The notes under the pieces were generated by a model. That model ran no database searches and had not been told where the DNA came from. It was given only the letters and a program-made list of their open reading frames with translations. 64,000 bases of DNA from Oscheius dolichura. Lineage: Eukaryota; Nematoda; Chromadorea; Rhabditida; Rhabditidae. Shown here piece after piece: positions 10,807-22,070 of this stretch. Position numbers and translations under genes: made by a program. The stretch is from NCBI GenBank assembly GCA_932521035.1, contig OW051497.1, positions 4,154,001 to 4,218,000 of the forward strand. Reading direction: 5' to 3'. How positions within the stretch are numbered: position 1 is the first letter of the stretch; every line of letters starts with the position of its first letter.

Positions 10807-13294
10807 TTACTCGCGCCAGGGGGTCAGGTCCAGACTCTGAAGAGATTTGCAAGGAACGGCAGCGATTCCCGCGTCAGCAATGAAACCCGTGCGAGTGATG
10901 GAGGTCACGCTAAAATGCTATTTTGAGGGAGATGTTGATCTGTGGGGGTACCTATCAGAGTGGGCGCAAATAATCCAGGAAACGGTGACTCTCCTCAAAG
11001 CGATGCGCTGCTCGTTGGTGAAGGTCTCAGGATTCTCGAAGAAGAAACGGTCGCCGTCCCTCGAGCGCTTGAACTGTTCCGAAATGATGCAGGTGAACGT
11101 TGGTCCCACGACGGCTCCTCCTTGAGGCCGTTCCAGAAGTCCTCCAACATACAGGTCGAGCTGAAAAACAAATACCAAATTTTGGATTATAACATTGAGC
11201 CTACAGTGTCCACTCCGCCGGGATACAGCTGTTTTACCCTGTCGATAACAGCGCGATCCGTCAAGTCAGGCCACTAAATCATTTTCTTTGTATATGTGCA
11301 AGAGTACATCCTACGTTGTCAAAGCTTGAAATAGCCTCCTGCCCACACATCCGGCGATAGGCGTTGTAGGTTTGGAAGCCGTGATCGCGGCCACGCTGGG
11401 TCGTCACAGTGGCCAGGTTGAAGAAGCTGTCAGCGACGGTGTTGGCAAGGCGCTGAGGGCTTCTCGCAGGTGTGGAGACCAAGCCCCTGAACTAATGATA
11501 AAAATTGAAAATGGATTCTACCGTGTGATGAAGTCCATGCTGCTGGCCACGAGGCCGACGTTCTGACTGATTCCTTGTCCAAAAGTGAGTGTTCCCACAC
11601 GACGGTAGGCAGCATCTCTCATGGAGAAGGTGTTCTCGATCAAACCGTGCAGGCGGAATGCCGCTCCGGAGAACTCGTTCAAGATGGAAGCATCGACATT
11701 TGCCTTGTATCCAGAATATCCTCCAAGTCTACCGACGGACGACCCCAGGAAGGTGCCAAGGAACTCTTGATAGGTGATCACCTAAAAATGTGAGCGAAGT
11801 TACTGGAGGCACTACTTGAATGGCGGCTCCAACAATCTTTCTCGCCTCCTCGAAAACTCGATCTTGGTTCCAGCGAGGGTTCAGCCTGCTCAGCTCGGTA
11901 GCAACGGTGTTGTGGAAACGCAAGAAGTAGGTCTGAAGGGCATGGAGACCAGCAAAGATGCCAGCTCGTGCGTCTCCTCCTAAGACGACGTTGCTAGTAG
12001 CAGGAATCATTTGTCGGTTGAAGTCACCCTATAAAAGAGGAATAAGGATGGCAACGAAGACAGCTTACCACGAACCGAAGAAGGGAACCAGAACGAAGAC
12101 TGCGGGAGGTGGAGAAGTCAGATCCGTACACAGCGCTTCCATCAATGAAGGCCGAATTCTGGTTCATCTGCTCACGAGGCCTTCCGTTAACTCCGGTACC
12201 ACATAATGGGATCGACCTCGAATAACCCGTGCATTGCAGTCTCCTGAAAACTATTCTGAAATGTAACACGAATGACTCACATTGGATCACCGACAGCAGC
12301 AGGCATGTTGGCACATCCAGGTCCACCTCTACATGTGCACGGTCCAGCCAAGGCGTTTTGGGTCATGTCGTGGGCAAGGAACTAAAAAAGTATAACACTT
12401 TAGAAAAGAAAACCTGGGCCCATTGCATGAGCAAGCTGCTGCAATTGAGTGGAAGTGTCTGGGGAGTGGAAAGAAGGCTGACAGAAATTTGACGTGGATT
12501 AGGGCGGTTTCGCTTCAAAGATGCTGAAAACGATAGTAAGAGAATGGCGTGAAGATGATTTACAAACAACGGCATTGAATCCGTCATCGTACTGGCTCGA
12601 AAGAAAGCGGGAACTTCCGGTGAAGGCAGCACCCTAGGAATTTATATAACTTTGCCAAACTGCAAATATTACCTGAAGAGGATTCTGAAGGTTGTTACAC
12701 ATGCCGTCCAAGCTCCGGAACTTTTTGTGGTAGCAAAGGTTGCGGTTACAGTCTCTCAGTTGGGTAGGAGCACCACAACCAGTTCTAGCGAAGCTTGTTT
12801 GGAATGCACCAATGTTCAAGACGGGGGCAAAGAAGACTTCCATGGGCTGGACAACAGAGCATCCTTCTGGAGCACTGGGATCCCGGCGGGCTAAAAACGT
12901 AAGATGATTGATAACTAAAATGTACGTGTTTGAATCGGAGCGGGGATAACAGGTCGAGGAGCAAACGTAGGCCTGGGAGCCGGCGTTACAGGTTGTTGAA
13001 CTAGCCCAGGTCTGCTGCAGGCGTTGCAAGAAATCTACAAAATACCCTGTCTTCCAATGCGACATACCTGGCAATTGAGCAACATCCAATTGGGATTCCT
13101 GTTACACTCGCCTCTTTGGGACCAGAAGGTACAAAACACATTGCTATCGCAACATTCAGGCTGATTGGGAAGGCATTTCACTTGCTGGGCGTTAGCCGGT
13201 ATAGCTAAAATCAGTGATAATGTGTAATAGGAATAAACCTACAATGTAAGGCTAATGCTAACACCGCCCAAATGAAATGAACCCGCCAGTTCAT
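10807..13294 (-). CDS. ShKT-domain animal heme peroxidase
   Basis: This is a secreted peroxidase of the kind used by nematodes for cuticle cross-linking and defence. The N-terminal signal (MNWRVHFIWAVLALALH) is followed by one six-Cys ShKT domain (FWSQRGECNRNPNWMLLNC) and a Pro-rich linker. The peroxidase domain starts at RSLDGMCNNLQNPL. The distal His lies in FLAHDMTQNALAG, the catalytic Arg in GDARAGIF, the proximal His in AAFRLHGLIENTF, and the late signature is RGRDHGFQTYNAYRRMCG. The equivalent of the mammalian heme-linking Glu after GDTR appears to be Ile here. The frame ends LTPWRE with TAA at 10809-10807. It has the same orientation as the aspartic protease upstream. Introns are 30-45 nt. 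Confidence 0.88.
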
Positions 13295-13572
13295 CTGAAA
13301 TTAAATAGTAAAAATGTCGGTATTCCCAGCGGATTAGAAAACAGAATAAAAGGTATCGTGCCTAGAGCAGGAATGATTAAACTTTATTTTTCTATATCGA
13401 AAAGCCTCCGCCGCCCTCGGACATCTCATCCCTTCTGAGACATTACAAAGCTTACAGATCGAACAACTATTAAGCATCACTGTTATGAGGAAATAGAAAA
13501 ACGGAAGATCTGAAGGAGAAAGAACAGAGAACAACTATGTCCGGCAGGTAGAATAATATTTTATTCGGTAAT

Positions 13573-15037
13573 CTACTTTTGGAGAGAAGGAGCGAAACCC
13601 ATACGTTGACGTCCAATGTCGTAGATGTTGCAATACTGGCCTGGTAAAAGAGTTACACAAGCGTCTGCCTCCTAACATACGGATGAAGGGATCTCCGAGG
13701 ATCCAAGCTGGACCGAAGCCTCCGTTGTTGAAGGGGAACACGGCGAAGAGGCAGGTGTTGGTGTTAGTTCCATCCTAAAATTTCTCTCTTTCGAATAACA
13801 GGAGTAACTCACATCGACAATCAAGTTGACGGGGTCAATGGAGTAGGTGTTGGCACCGATTACAACTGTGAGGGGAGCGGGCTTGGCGGCACAGTCAATG
13901 TAGTAAGATTGTGCGAGGAGCTTGTACTGAAACGAAGATAATCCTCTCAAACGTGGAACTTACAGTAGCTCCGGCGGCCTTGGCAAGCCCGTCAGTGACA
14001 GATTTTGGTCCTCCGATGAAGGAAGTGCCGGTGTCGGAGATACCATCAGTGGCTTGGGTGTTGGAGTAGGTTCCGAGTCCGAATCCTTTGATCTAAAGGC
14101 GGGCTTTCTGAGGAGACTAGCTGTTCCCACTTTGAACTGATAATATGTGGCAGAAGAGAGCGGCTCGTAGGCGATCAGTGATCCACAGTTTGTGGTGTCA
14201 ATGGCTCCGTAGGTGAAGACGCCTCCAGAGGCCGCGTTGAGGACACCCTTGTGCTCGAGCCAGACTGTAAAATTGGCTAAGATCGAGGTTCGCAGTGCCA
14301 ACCTGTGAACAGAGGCTGGTCGAGCAGTCCTTGGTTGATAGCGTTGATAAGTGGGGGAGTGACATAATCGACAGCAAGAGTTGTGAATGCAAGTCCCAAA
14401 ATTCCATCAGCGGGATCCTTAAAAACAGTTCGTGTTGCTGGCAATTGTCATACTGTCTTCCAATCCTTGGAGATATGCGTTGCTACTCCAAAGGTAGTCT
14501 TGGGGATCACCAGCTGTGGCTCACCAATTCCTCCAATCTGAGCAAGTAGGACTGTTGGACAGCGTGACTTACTCGGACAGTGTCCTGTTGCAAGACTCCC
14601 TTGGCATTACCCAAACCGTACTGAATAGTAAACGATGTTCCGTTTTGGACAAAGGTGGAAGACTTGGTGGTATCGTAAATGTTGTGGTTAGTGCAGGAAG
14701 CGTCACAGTTTGTCCCGGGCACCCAGAAGTTGGCTGATCCAGTATCGAGAATGATGACAAAAGGCTGGTCTGGAGTTCCGACGGTCATGTTGGCAACATA
14801 CTCATAATCTCCGTAGTCCAAAACCTAAAGGGCCCTAGTTCGTTTAGTCTGGAAGCTTACAGGCTGCGCCAGGGACGAGAGCTTATGGACACGGGACTCT
14901 TCCATGTACTTGAGGTATTGCTCCAACTCTCCAGCTTTGGCGAGCTGCATCCTCAGAGTGGGTCTCCATGTGAGTTTGTGCTGGATGACGGCGGCAGAGG
15001 CCAAGCCCAAGAGAACAAGGAGGAGAGTGTACCTCAT
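13573..15037 (-). CDS. Cathepsin D-like aspartic protease (A1 family)
   Basis: This is a pepsin-fold protease. A signal peptide (MRYTLLLVLLGLASAAV) precedes a propeptide (QHKLTWRPTLRMQLAKAGEL). The N-lobe catalytic Asp lies in VIILDTGSANFWVPGTNC and the C-lobe Asp in GISDTGTSFIGGP. The Tyr-flap region is SFTIQYGLGNAKGVLQQDT, and the C-terminus reads GPAWILGDPFIR-QYCNIYDIGRQRMGFA after a 43-nt intron. The exon containing GGVFTYGAIDTTNCG is typical of the family. All landmarks are intact, so an active enzyme is expected, either digestive or lysosomal. The stop TAG is at 13575-13573. The start ATG at 15037 gives the best signal peptide. Confidence 0.92.
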
Positions 15038-15471
15038 CCTGGAAATTATAACTAGGATTCCGAAAGATGAATTCGCGGTGGAATTGTTGGACCAGGACGG
15101 GAGATGATAAGAATTTAGAGGGTGTGCCTTTTTCTTTATATCCTAAGCTACTACTTCTGCGATAACAGTGATGATAAGAGTTCTGGCTTAAAGATTTTTC
15201 TTAAAGAAACTCTTCAATAAACCCGTTCAAAGGGGAACAACATTTTTACACAGAGCAGTAAAGTTGGAGCATCAGCGGCTTCTAGTCTTTGCCTAATTAC
15301 ATAGTGACCATAAAGTTAATATTTTTCTAGTGCCCATCATAGAAGCCGTCTGATGACGGCAAGCACTTCCTGGTATCTAAAGTTTGCAAACTTTGGGGTT
15401 AACTATGACTATTCGAGGAAGGCGCCTTATCACAATTCAAACAGCGTACACTTCCATGGCCCTGTGCACCA

Positions 15472-18205
15472 ATGAAGTGCGTCATATTCCTTGCTTCTAC
15501 ACTCTTTGTTCGAGCTTATTGGAGTAGGGCCATTTACAGATAATTCGTTCTTCTCTTTAGAATGCCCAACAGATCCCGTCCTTAATTATACAGGAATAAA
15601 CAATGCTTTCCCCTCCGGCAAGGACTACTTGTACGGGCCTAATGTAACCTGTAAACTTCAAGTGAGATTCTCACATTTTGTTGTACACCCATTCAGATTA
15701 ATGTACCCGATAAGCAGTTTGCCCAGCTGACGGTAAATGCAGATCCGGACAATGGCGACAGTATAACCGGCTCGAATAACTACATCAACATCGAGTGAGA
15801 TTTTATTGCAGTCATTATTCTAACCTTTTCAGTTTTCTAAATGCAACAAGCAACATGGTTGTTGTGGGGCCAGTTCCTTTCACTATCACCATCACGAGCA
15901 CTGCTACCTCTTTGGGGTCGTTCCACCTCACCTGGTCTCTCCGTGATGTGAGCTTTGCTAATCGGAAGACTACCACTGTAACGAAAGGACAGCAGCCTAA
16001 CATTGTCGGCACGTATGACTTATTTCAAGGAGCACAAACATTCACTTCAGGAGATGGAGACTCGGTGATTCATTTTCTAATTTTATGGATTGATAACGCC
16101 TGATTCAGCTGGCAATCTCCACTGCGTCTTTTGGGAAACTGGATTCCGATAATAAGCTGACGGGGGCGTTTGTATACCAGGGAATAGCACCGACCGCACC
16201 TCCTATTGCTTGGTAAGAATAGGGAGATCGTCGACACAACACTCTTCAGCTTGTACAACCAAATAAACGAAAACATACCATTGAAAGTAGACAGCCCAGT
16301 TACAGTGGTCTATTTCGCCCAACCTGAAACTTTTGACTCGGGGGCCATTTCAGTCAGCGCCTGGTCAGGTATAAGCTCTTCGTGCCCAGAATAAGCAGCA
16401 TTGCAGATGTGCAAAACTATGCGCAGCTAAAGTTTATTTATTACGACAATTTGGGACCCGATGGGAGGTTTGTGGTTGACGCTATAAATGGAACGGCGGC
16501 AGTTATGTTGTACCAGAATGACAACAGTTTTGACACACTGCTCTCATATATACTTACCGTAAGATGACTGTTGGAATATATTAGCAGTACTTCAGAATGC
16601 TAATACAAACTTTTCTGTGTACGCAGGAGGAGTCCCCGTTGCGGAGAGTCAGCTACTGTCAACTTATGGGTAGGGCAAGGGAATGGATAAAGTGTTCGGT
16701 GTAGAGTTTACGCCACTGCTGACAACGCGATGCCCCAATGGATTCCCGGGAAACTGAAAACTTTCTACCTGGATAAGGGTACCGTCAGCTTCTACTCAGA
16801 CCCACACGCCCCAGGTGAGCCGATGCTGGGCTAGGACGGCCGGGTGACGTTACCCCCGTTTTTGCCCTGCGGGTGTAAAGTCACCCCAACGGGTGTAACG
16901 TCACCCCGACGGATGTACAAAATGTTTCTTGGTGAGGTCTGAGCCCTGGAACGTTTTAATTTTGACGGAATCGCCGACTAAGGCCTCCAGAAGGGTAAAA
17001 CAAAGGTTATTCACAAGTGAACAGACACCCCCTTGCTAAAACGCGTGAATAAGCTCTGTTTTCTTGTATCTGTTATGTGAATTGTTTATTGTCGTGTAAA
17101 AGGCAATCTCAAATGATCAGATTGTCAGAGGAATGCCCAAGTGCGGTAGAAATCCTATCTACAGACAATTATTTCGAGACTACGTCTGTCTCCGCTACGC
17201 TAACGGCAAATTATCCTCTAGAAGCATGGTTCAAATTGAGTATCAATGTTCGTTATGATAGGGAGAATGCTTCAAAATCTAGGCTTGTTCTTACCGATAG
17301 TCTGAGTAATAAGAGCCATAATATAGAAACGGTAAATGTAATGGGAAATTGTCTGTAGATAGGATTTCTACCGCACTTGGGCATTCCTCTGACAATCTGA
17401 TCATTTGAGATTGCCTTTTACACGACAATAAACAATTCACATAACAGATACAAGAAAACAGAGCTTATTCACGCGTTTTAGCAAGGGGGTGTCTGTTCAC
17501 TTATGAATAACCTTTGTTTTACCCTTCTGGAGGCCTTAGTCGGCGATTCCGTCAAAATTAAAACGTTCCAGGGCTCAGACCTCACCAAGAAACATTTTGT
17601 ACATCCGTCGGGGTGACGTTACACCCGTTGGGGTGACTTTACACCCGCAGGGCAAAAACGGGGGTAAAGCCGTTCCGGCTAGGACGGTTGTTTAGGAACA
17701 TTACAAGCAAGGGCTGATCTCATGGGATTCTTCAAATCGGCCAACTATCCCTTCCCCGACCCCAACCAAGATATTAGCCTCTACTTTCAATCAGGTAGGC
17801 CGCAGAAAAACTGAAATTGGTGAGAAATGTAGATAGTCCTTTGACGCTTACATTGACATACATGGCTAGTGACGCCGCCACAACAATCGTTGTGAACACG
17901 ACCGGAATAAACGGGCCACAGACGTGCATGTAAGGAAGACGGAGCCTATCGGCAAATTATCGTTTAGATTCCCGTCAGGCGGAAACAACTGCTCCATCTA
18001 TGGAACAAACTTTAGGTTTTCCAGTCAAAGCACGACGTCTCCTTCCACTGGCGGCTTGATTAATTATTACTTTACGGGTAATGAAACCACGACTCCGAAA
18101 AGTGCTGGTCGTCTAGGTGGGGTTACGACGAGAGGCGTGGCTATTGTTTCCATTTTAGGCATTTTCGTCGTTTCAGCCATCTTCCTTTTGTTTTTCTTCG
18201 AGTGA
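15472..18205 (+). CDS. CUB-like extracellular protein with C-terminal membrane anchor
   Basis: This is a multi-exon gene. The signal peptide MKCVIFLASTLFVRAYW is spliced to CPTDPVLNYTGINNAF. Several beta-rich, Asn-glycosylation-rich modules follow (FTITITSTATSLGSFHLTW; TVVYFAQPETFDSGAISVSAW; GRFVVDAINGTAAVML; ANYPFPDPNQDISLYFQS). The C-terminus is a single TM segment, VAIVSILGIFVVSAIFLLFFFE, ending in TGA at 18203-18205. The modules resemble the divergent CUB-like repeats common in nematodes, but no canonical four-Cys CUB could be confirmed. One intron (16815-17695) is about 880 nt because a foldback transposon is inserted in it; all others are near 40 nt. AATAAA lies at 18233-18238. Confidence 0.65.
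16840..17168 (+). repeat. Left terminal inverted repeat of the foldback element
   Basis: This arm of 329 bp starts CCGGGTGACGTTACCCCCG. It contains three related short palindromes of the form GGGTG(N)6CACCC near its outer end (16842-16857, 16871-16887, 16891-16907). It is the reverse complement of 17349-17678 apart from a few mismatches near the tip. Confidence 0.85.
17349..17678 (-). repeat. Right terminal inverted repeat of the foldback element
   Basis: This arm of 330 bp mirrors 16840-17168. The outermost 20 bp differ slightly between arms (CCGGGTGACGTTACC on the left against CCGGAACGGCTTTACC on the right, read inwards), while the inner 300 bp match closely. This suggests a fairly recent insertion with some tip divergence or rearrangement. 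Confidence 0.85.
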
Positions 18206-18457
18206 TTTTCTTTTTTATTGTCAGCGCTAACTAATAAATTATTCTGGATAGTTTTATGACCGAGAGTTTAAGACCAAATTTTGAAACACAGATCATAGAA
18301 CGTTGACGCCGTTACCAGTTATCAACTGTTGTTGCCTGCAAAGAAAGACTGATAGTGAAAGATGCTTTTCTGTCTTTGCCCCGTTCTGCCTGCGTGTCCT
18401 TTCCTTCACATCGATATTCTTTTTCTTCTTTCGTTTTTGATGACTCGTCTTGCAGAC

Positions 18458-18760
18458 ATGACTCTTTCCTTCGACGAGGCAGCCGATAAAGTGAAGAACT
18501 TGAAGGGATCCCCTGGCAACCCCGAGTTGCTCAGTCTCTATGCCCTCTACAAACAGGTACTGCCATTTCATGGAAATGGAAATATCTTTTTGCAGGGGAC
18601 AGTCGGGGACAACAGCACGAGTCGTCCAGGCATGCTTGACATGAAGGGGAAGGCCAAGTGGGATGCTTGGACTGACAAGAAAGGAGTCGGACAGGAGGAT
18701 GCCAAAACCCAATACGTGCAACTTGTCGAGCAGCTCATCGAGAAATACGGTGTCAATTAG
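18458..18760 (+). CDS. Acyl-CoA-binding protein (87 aa)
   Basis: This is a small cytosolic carrier of long-chain acyl-CoA esters. Two exons (18458-18556 and 18596-18760) are joined across a 39-nt intron. They encode MTLSFDEAADKVKNLKGSPG, then ELLSLYALYKQ and GTVGDNSTSRPGMLDMKGKA, matching the ACBP signature (YxxYKQ...VGDxxTxRPGMLDxKGKAKWxAW). The 87-residue length is standard. The ATG at 18458 is chosen because it gives the canonical length; TTGCAG just before it could be a 5'-UTR splice acceptor. The gene is convergent with the Ly6-like gene on the other strand, 32 bp away. Confidence 0.93.
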   Translation: MTLSFDEAADKVKNLKGSPGNPELLSLYALYKQVLPFHGNGNIFLQGTVGDNSTSRPGMLDMKGKAKWDAWTDKKGVGQEDAKTQYVQLVEQLIEKYGVN

Positions 18761-18792
18761 TTGACATAATTAGTTTATATTGTGAATACAAA

Positions 18793-19257
18793 TCAGCTTA
18801 GTATGACCGATAAAATAATCAAAAATAGATAAGCAGATGGTCTTGTCGTCCGAGAATTGCACAAATCTGATCCACAACAGGAAAGCAAGAATCCGTCAAT
18901 TGTGGTCGCAGTCTTATTTATAGAATTCTGTAAACAGCTCGGTTTTCTTGGAACATAACAAACTTACAAAACATTTATTCTCGTAGTCACATGCGTATAT
19001 GACTCCGGCGAGGGAGAGGGTGTTATTCTGTTTCCTCAACCTGTAATTCCTTATAAGGAGTGTAACACGGATATGTACATTAAGCATTGTGCACTTTCAC
19101 ATTCTGCTGAATCCCAATTTTTCGGCAAATCCGTTGCTTTTGGATAAGCTGCAAGAGAAGTTTGTATAAATCGGAATTCCCTACCTGCTGCATAACATTG
19201 TAAAGCGAATGAGTATTTATAGATAAGAAATAAGGAAAAGAAGGGTAGGAGCAACAT
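18793..19257 (-). CDS. Ly6/uPAR three-finger protein, probably GPI-anchored (110 aa)
   Basis: Four exons (19257-19185, 19148-19069, 19027-18968, 18912-18793) join in frame through introns of 36, 41 and 55 nt. The product has a signal peptide (MLLLPFFSLFLIYKYSFALQC), ten or so spaced cysteines, the family-defining terminal motif SCCGSDLCN and a hydrophobic C-terminal tail (AYLFLIILSVILS). This is the layout of GPI-anchored three-finger proteins, some of which modulate ion channels in invertebrates. The exact partner is unknown. Its convergent neighbour is ACBP. Confidence 0.72.
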
Positions 19258-19552
19258 TCTAGAATGGGATTGCGCAATCAACAAGAATCTTGAGAAGCAG
19301 CTGTCTTGTCGATGCTACAAATAATTGTATTTGGGGCGGAAATTAATGTCACTCATGCATTATGAGGGAGGGCTCACAAATATCCAATTTGAGTTATAAT
19401 AACGGGTGTGGTGATCAGAAGATCGTATGATAAATTGTCTCCCTTATACTTTTGGACTGTGCTCCGAATATTATTCCATTGGATTCGGTTATCAATAAAG
19501 ACCCTTATCTCCGCCTTTCTGAAATCGTCCGTCTCTTTTTGTACTTTCTGCC

Positions 19553-20687
19553 ATGGTTCCAATTACTTCGCTTCCTTCTTCTCTGCTTTTGGGGATTATA
19601 AATAAAGTAAGGCCAATTCTATTTTAATTTATTGGGTAGCTCAGACGGATCAAAGAACATTTCCAAAAGTCCGAAGACTTAACAGAAAACTATTTAGTTT
19701 TGTCAATGATAACAAGTCATTTATCAGAGTTCGGCTATTTGGTTCTTACCAAATCCAGATCACCACCAGGGTATGGTAATAAGGCACAACTTTATGTGAT
19801 GTTAAAGTCTAGCAAATTGATATTTATCGGAAGAAGAAGATTCCCTTTGCTGACTGGAACAACGACCATTTGGTCAAAAGTGCGTTGATTGGCATCCGAC
19901 CCAAGACAATAACTCTGGTAATGTACTTCAGCTTTTCCCATTTTTTCCCTTAGCGAAGACCTGTTGGTCCAGAAGTTTTGGAGTTCATCAAGTACTACAA
20001 TCTGGATACTAGCCCCATCTTCTTCCACGACTTGCCAATGGATGCCGTCATCCCTATTTTGAGGGAGATCAATCCGATAACAATAAGAGTTAGCAACGAC
20101 AAAGAGCCCTACGATCAAAGACTTTTAAGTCTTTCACAGATTACGGTACAGCAAGAAGACACCCCGAACCCATAACAGAACATTTCAGACGGCTCGACGA
20201 TGTCAGTTCGACTTCTTCCTTGGCTTACATCCTATCACTCACCCGCTTCTTTTTCAAAATGTTCATGAAATGCACATCGGTTTCACTGATCCAGTTCCGA
20301 TTTCTTCTCTTCAGTCGTTACTTTTTGTGGGCACCATATGTAGCCATTATGGAATTTGAACTTCAGAACTTTTGGAACAACACGTCAGTTATAGATTTCC
20401 TAGACCTTTTTACGTATGTGGACATTTCCTCGGAAATTGTTGCCAGGCAATTGCTCAACTCAATTCCGACTGAAGAATGGGATCTTCTTGTTGGCTTTCC
20501 GCCAGCAGACCTCACCGTCTACTTCCCATTTTATAGTGTAAGCATCCCGTCGCTATTTCTAGAGTAAATTTCTCTCTAGGTTTGCGAAGAGCTTCCTTAC
20601 ACGGTAGCCAGGGTAGCACAAGTTGGAACAGGAAAAAGAGGGATTCTCTTTGTCAGCGAAAACCGAATTATGTTTGTGTCAAAGTAA
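19553..20687 (+). CDS. F-box protein (about 297 aa)
   Basis: Seven exons (19553-19606, 19645-19770, 19813-19917, 19954-20145, 20189-20326, 20367-20537, 20580-20687) join in frame with introns of 36-43 nt. The N-terminus fits an F-box: MVPITSLPSSLLLGIINK, then TFPKVRRLNRKLFSFV. An F-box would recruit Skp1 and a Cullin ligase. The remaining 240 residues (FIRVRLFGSYQIQITTRQI; IPFADWNNDHLVKSALIGI; QFDFFLGLHPITHPLLF) resemble the variable substrate-binding part of nematode F-box proteins, but I cannot name a domain. The stop TAA is at 20685-20687 and AATAAA lies near 20727. The F-box call rests on its first 40 residues. Confidence 0.6.
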
Positions 20688-20771
20688 CGGGTGGATGGAA
20701 AGCTTTATTTTAATGAGCAATAATAATAAACTCTGTTAATTAACTTTGTGTATGGCTATATAATTCGACAT

Positions 20772-22070
20772 TTACAGTATCACAGGGAATGCTTGAAAGG
20801 GCCAGTCAACCAAGGAAGCGGATAAATTCCTCAGTTTGGTCACTGTAAGAGCCCGTTTCATTATCACAGCGGCTGAGAGTGACATTTTAGATGAGATAAC
20901 TTCTCTCGTTGAGCACGAATGATTCGCCTTGGAAGGGGGTGCCACCACCCCTTCGTATAGAACCGTACTTTGTACATTCACAGTTCTTCACGGCTGGATT
21001 ATTAATAAAAGAAACGGCTCTACCTCTGCAGAGGAATTGGGGGAGTTGGCTGTAGTTGTACTGGAATGGCGTGAGGTGGGGTGCGAAGTATGAGCTGGAC
21101 TGCCTATGGATCTATTCACACTCGGGATACCCTAGAATACGTCGTGAATAAATTGTTGTCTAGGTGAAAAACTAAAGGTCAGGTGCTTGTGCTGTACAAA
21201 TGGAAACAGAACAGAAATGACGAGTGTACACAAAGCTACCTTGGACCTACGTTAATATTAGTGAGGTTGGGATCATACTGCGAATAGATGAGGCAGGACT
21301 GGCTATCTTGGTACATGTCTTGGCTTGCTCTGGCGTATTGGACCTGCCGATGTTGTCGGACCGGGCCGTTGATAGGCGAGATAGCTCGACCGTTCCCTAC
21401 ATAGCCAGGTATGTATGGTAACTTCGTCGTTCCGTTACATTTCGGCTCGTGTTCGAATTTATATTGCATATTTGCTCTCAGTGGAATCTCGTTCGTACTC
21501 AATCGAGGAATATGTGGGCCGTTTCTATTCATCTAAAATCATGCCTGTTTAAGATAATGTTAATAGCTTCCTACATGATCCATTAATCTCGAATCTATAG
21601 ATCCCTCCCTCGCATGCATCATAGCAGGGCCCCAGTCAATAATAACCTAAAGTGTGAACAGAAATAAAATGAAAGGGCTTACCTTTCCACAAAGCACCAG
21701 CCCAACCACCATTGTTGTTGGACCCGCCAACCACACCTGAAAGAAATCTCTCTTAGCTACAGATTGAGGCAATTCTCAGCTGATGTTTGCCCTTTGAAAT
21801 AACGAGCGGCAGTCACGAAAGACGACTCGATTGAGGCTCTACGCACTATTCTACTATGGAGTAATTTACAAGAAGAAACAAGGAGAAGACACAGATTGAA
21901 CTGACCTTTCCGATCTGCGAGTCCTTTTGGAAGATGGCAAAGACTGTGAAGACCATACCCGTAGCAATTAGAAAGAAAGAGACGCAACCATAGCTGAAAA
22001 CTGTCTTGTTTCTCTACTTCAAGGGTCCAACTGAATTACACTTTTGGCGGACTTTCTTTTCTGGCCACAT
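20772..22070 (-). CDS. Two-TM membrane protein with long polar C-tail, unknown function
   Basis: The ATG at 22070-22068 opens a short first exon (MWPEKK) spliced to RNKTVFSYGCVSFFLIATGM, with TM1 ending at FTVFAIFQKDSQIGK. The next exon gives VWLAGPTTMVVGLVLCGKV, TM2. A long tail follows (MNRNGPHIPRLSTNEIPLRA..., GIPSVNRSIGSPAHTSHPTS, YGSIRRGGGTPFQGESFVLN). The layout of two TM helices with a GP-rich turn and a disordered tail resembles the plus-strand protein at 38284. The 3' end is uncertain: stops at 20988, about 20817 or 20772 are possible depending on the last splice. Confidence 0.5.

Larger units (their letters stand above)
16840..17678. mobile_element. Mutator-like foldback element (839 bp)
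   Basis: The left arm 16840-17168 and right arm 17349-17678 are near-perfect reverse complements of about 330 bp each. They flank a 180-bp unique loop (17169-17348). The element is bounded by a 9-bp direct repeat, CTAGGACGG, at 16831-16839 and 17679-17687. Long terminal inverted repeats plus a 9-bp target-site duplication are the hallmarks of Mutator-like elements. The element encodes no transposase, so it is non-autonomous. It sits inside an intron of the CUB-like gene; removing it and one copy of the duplication leaves a 33-nt GT-AG intron. Confidence 0.85.

Noticed and set aside
17077-17358. 93-codon frame across the foldback element as an independent gene
   Set aside because: Half of it lies in the inverted arm and stops in the other arm; it lacks a promoter, signal or domain. 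Only the loop part is kept, as a possible captured fragment.
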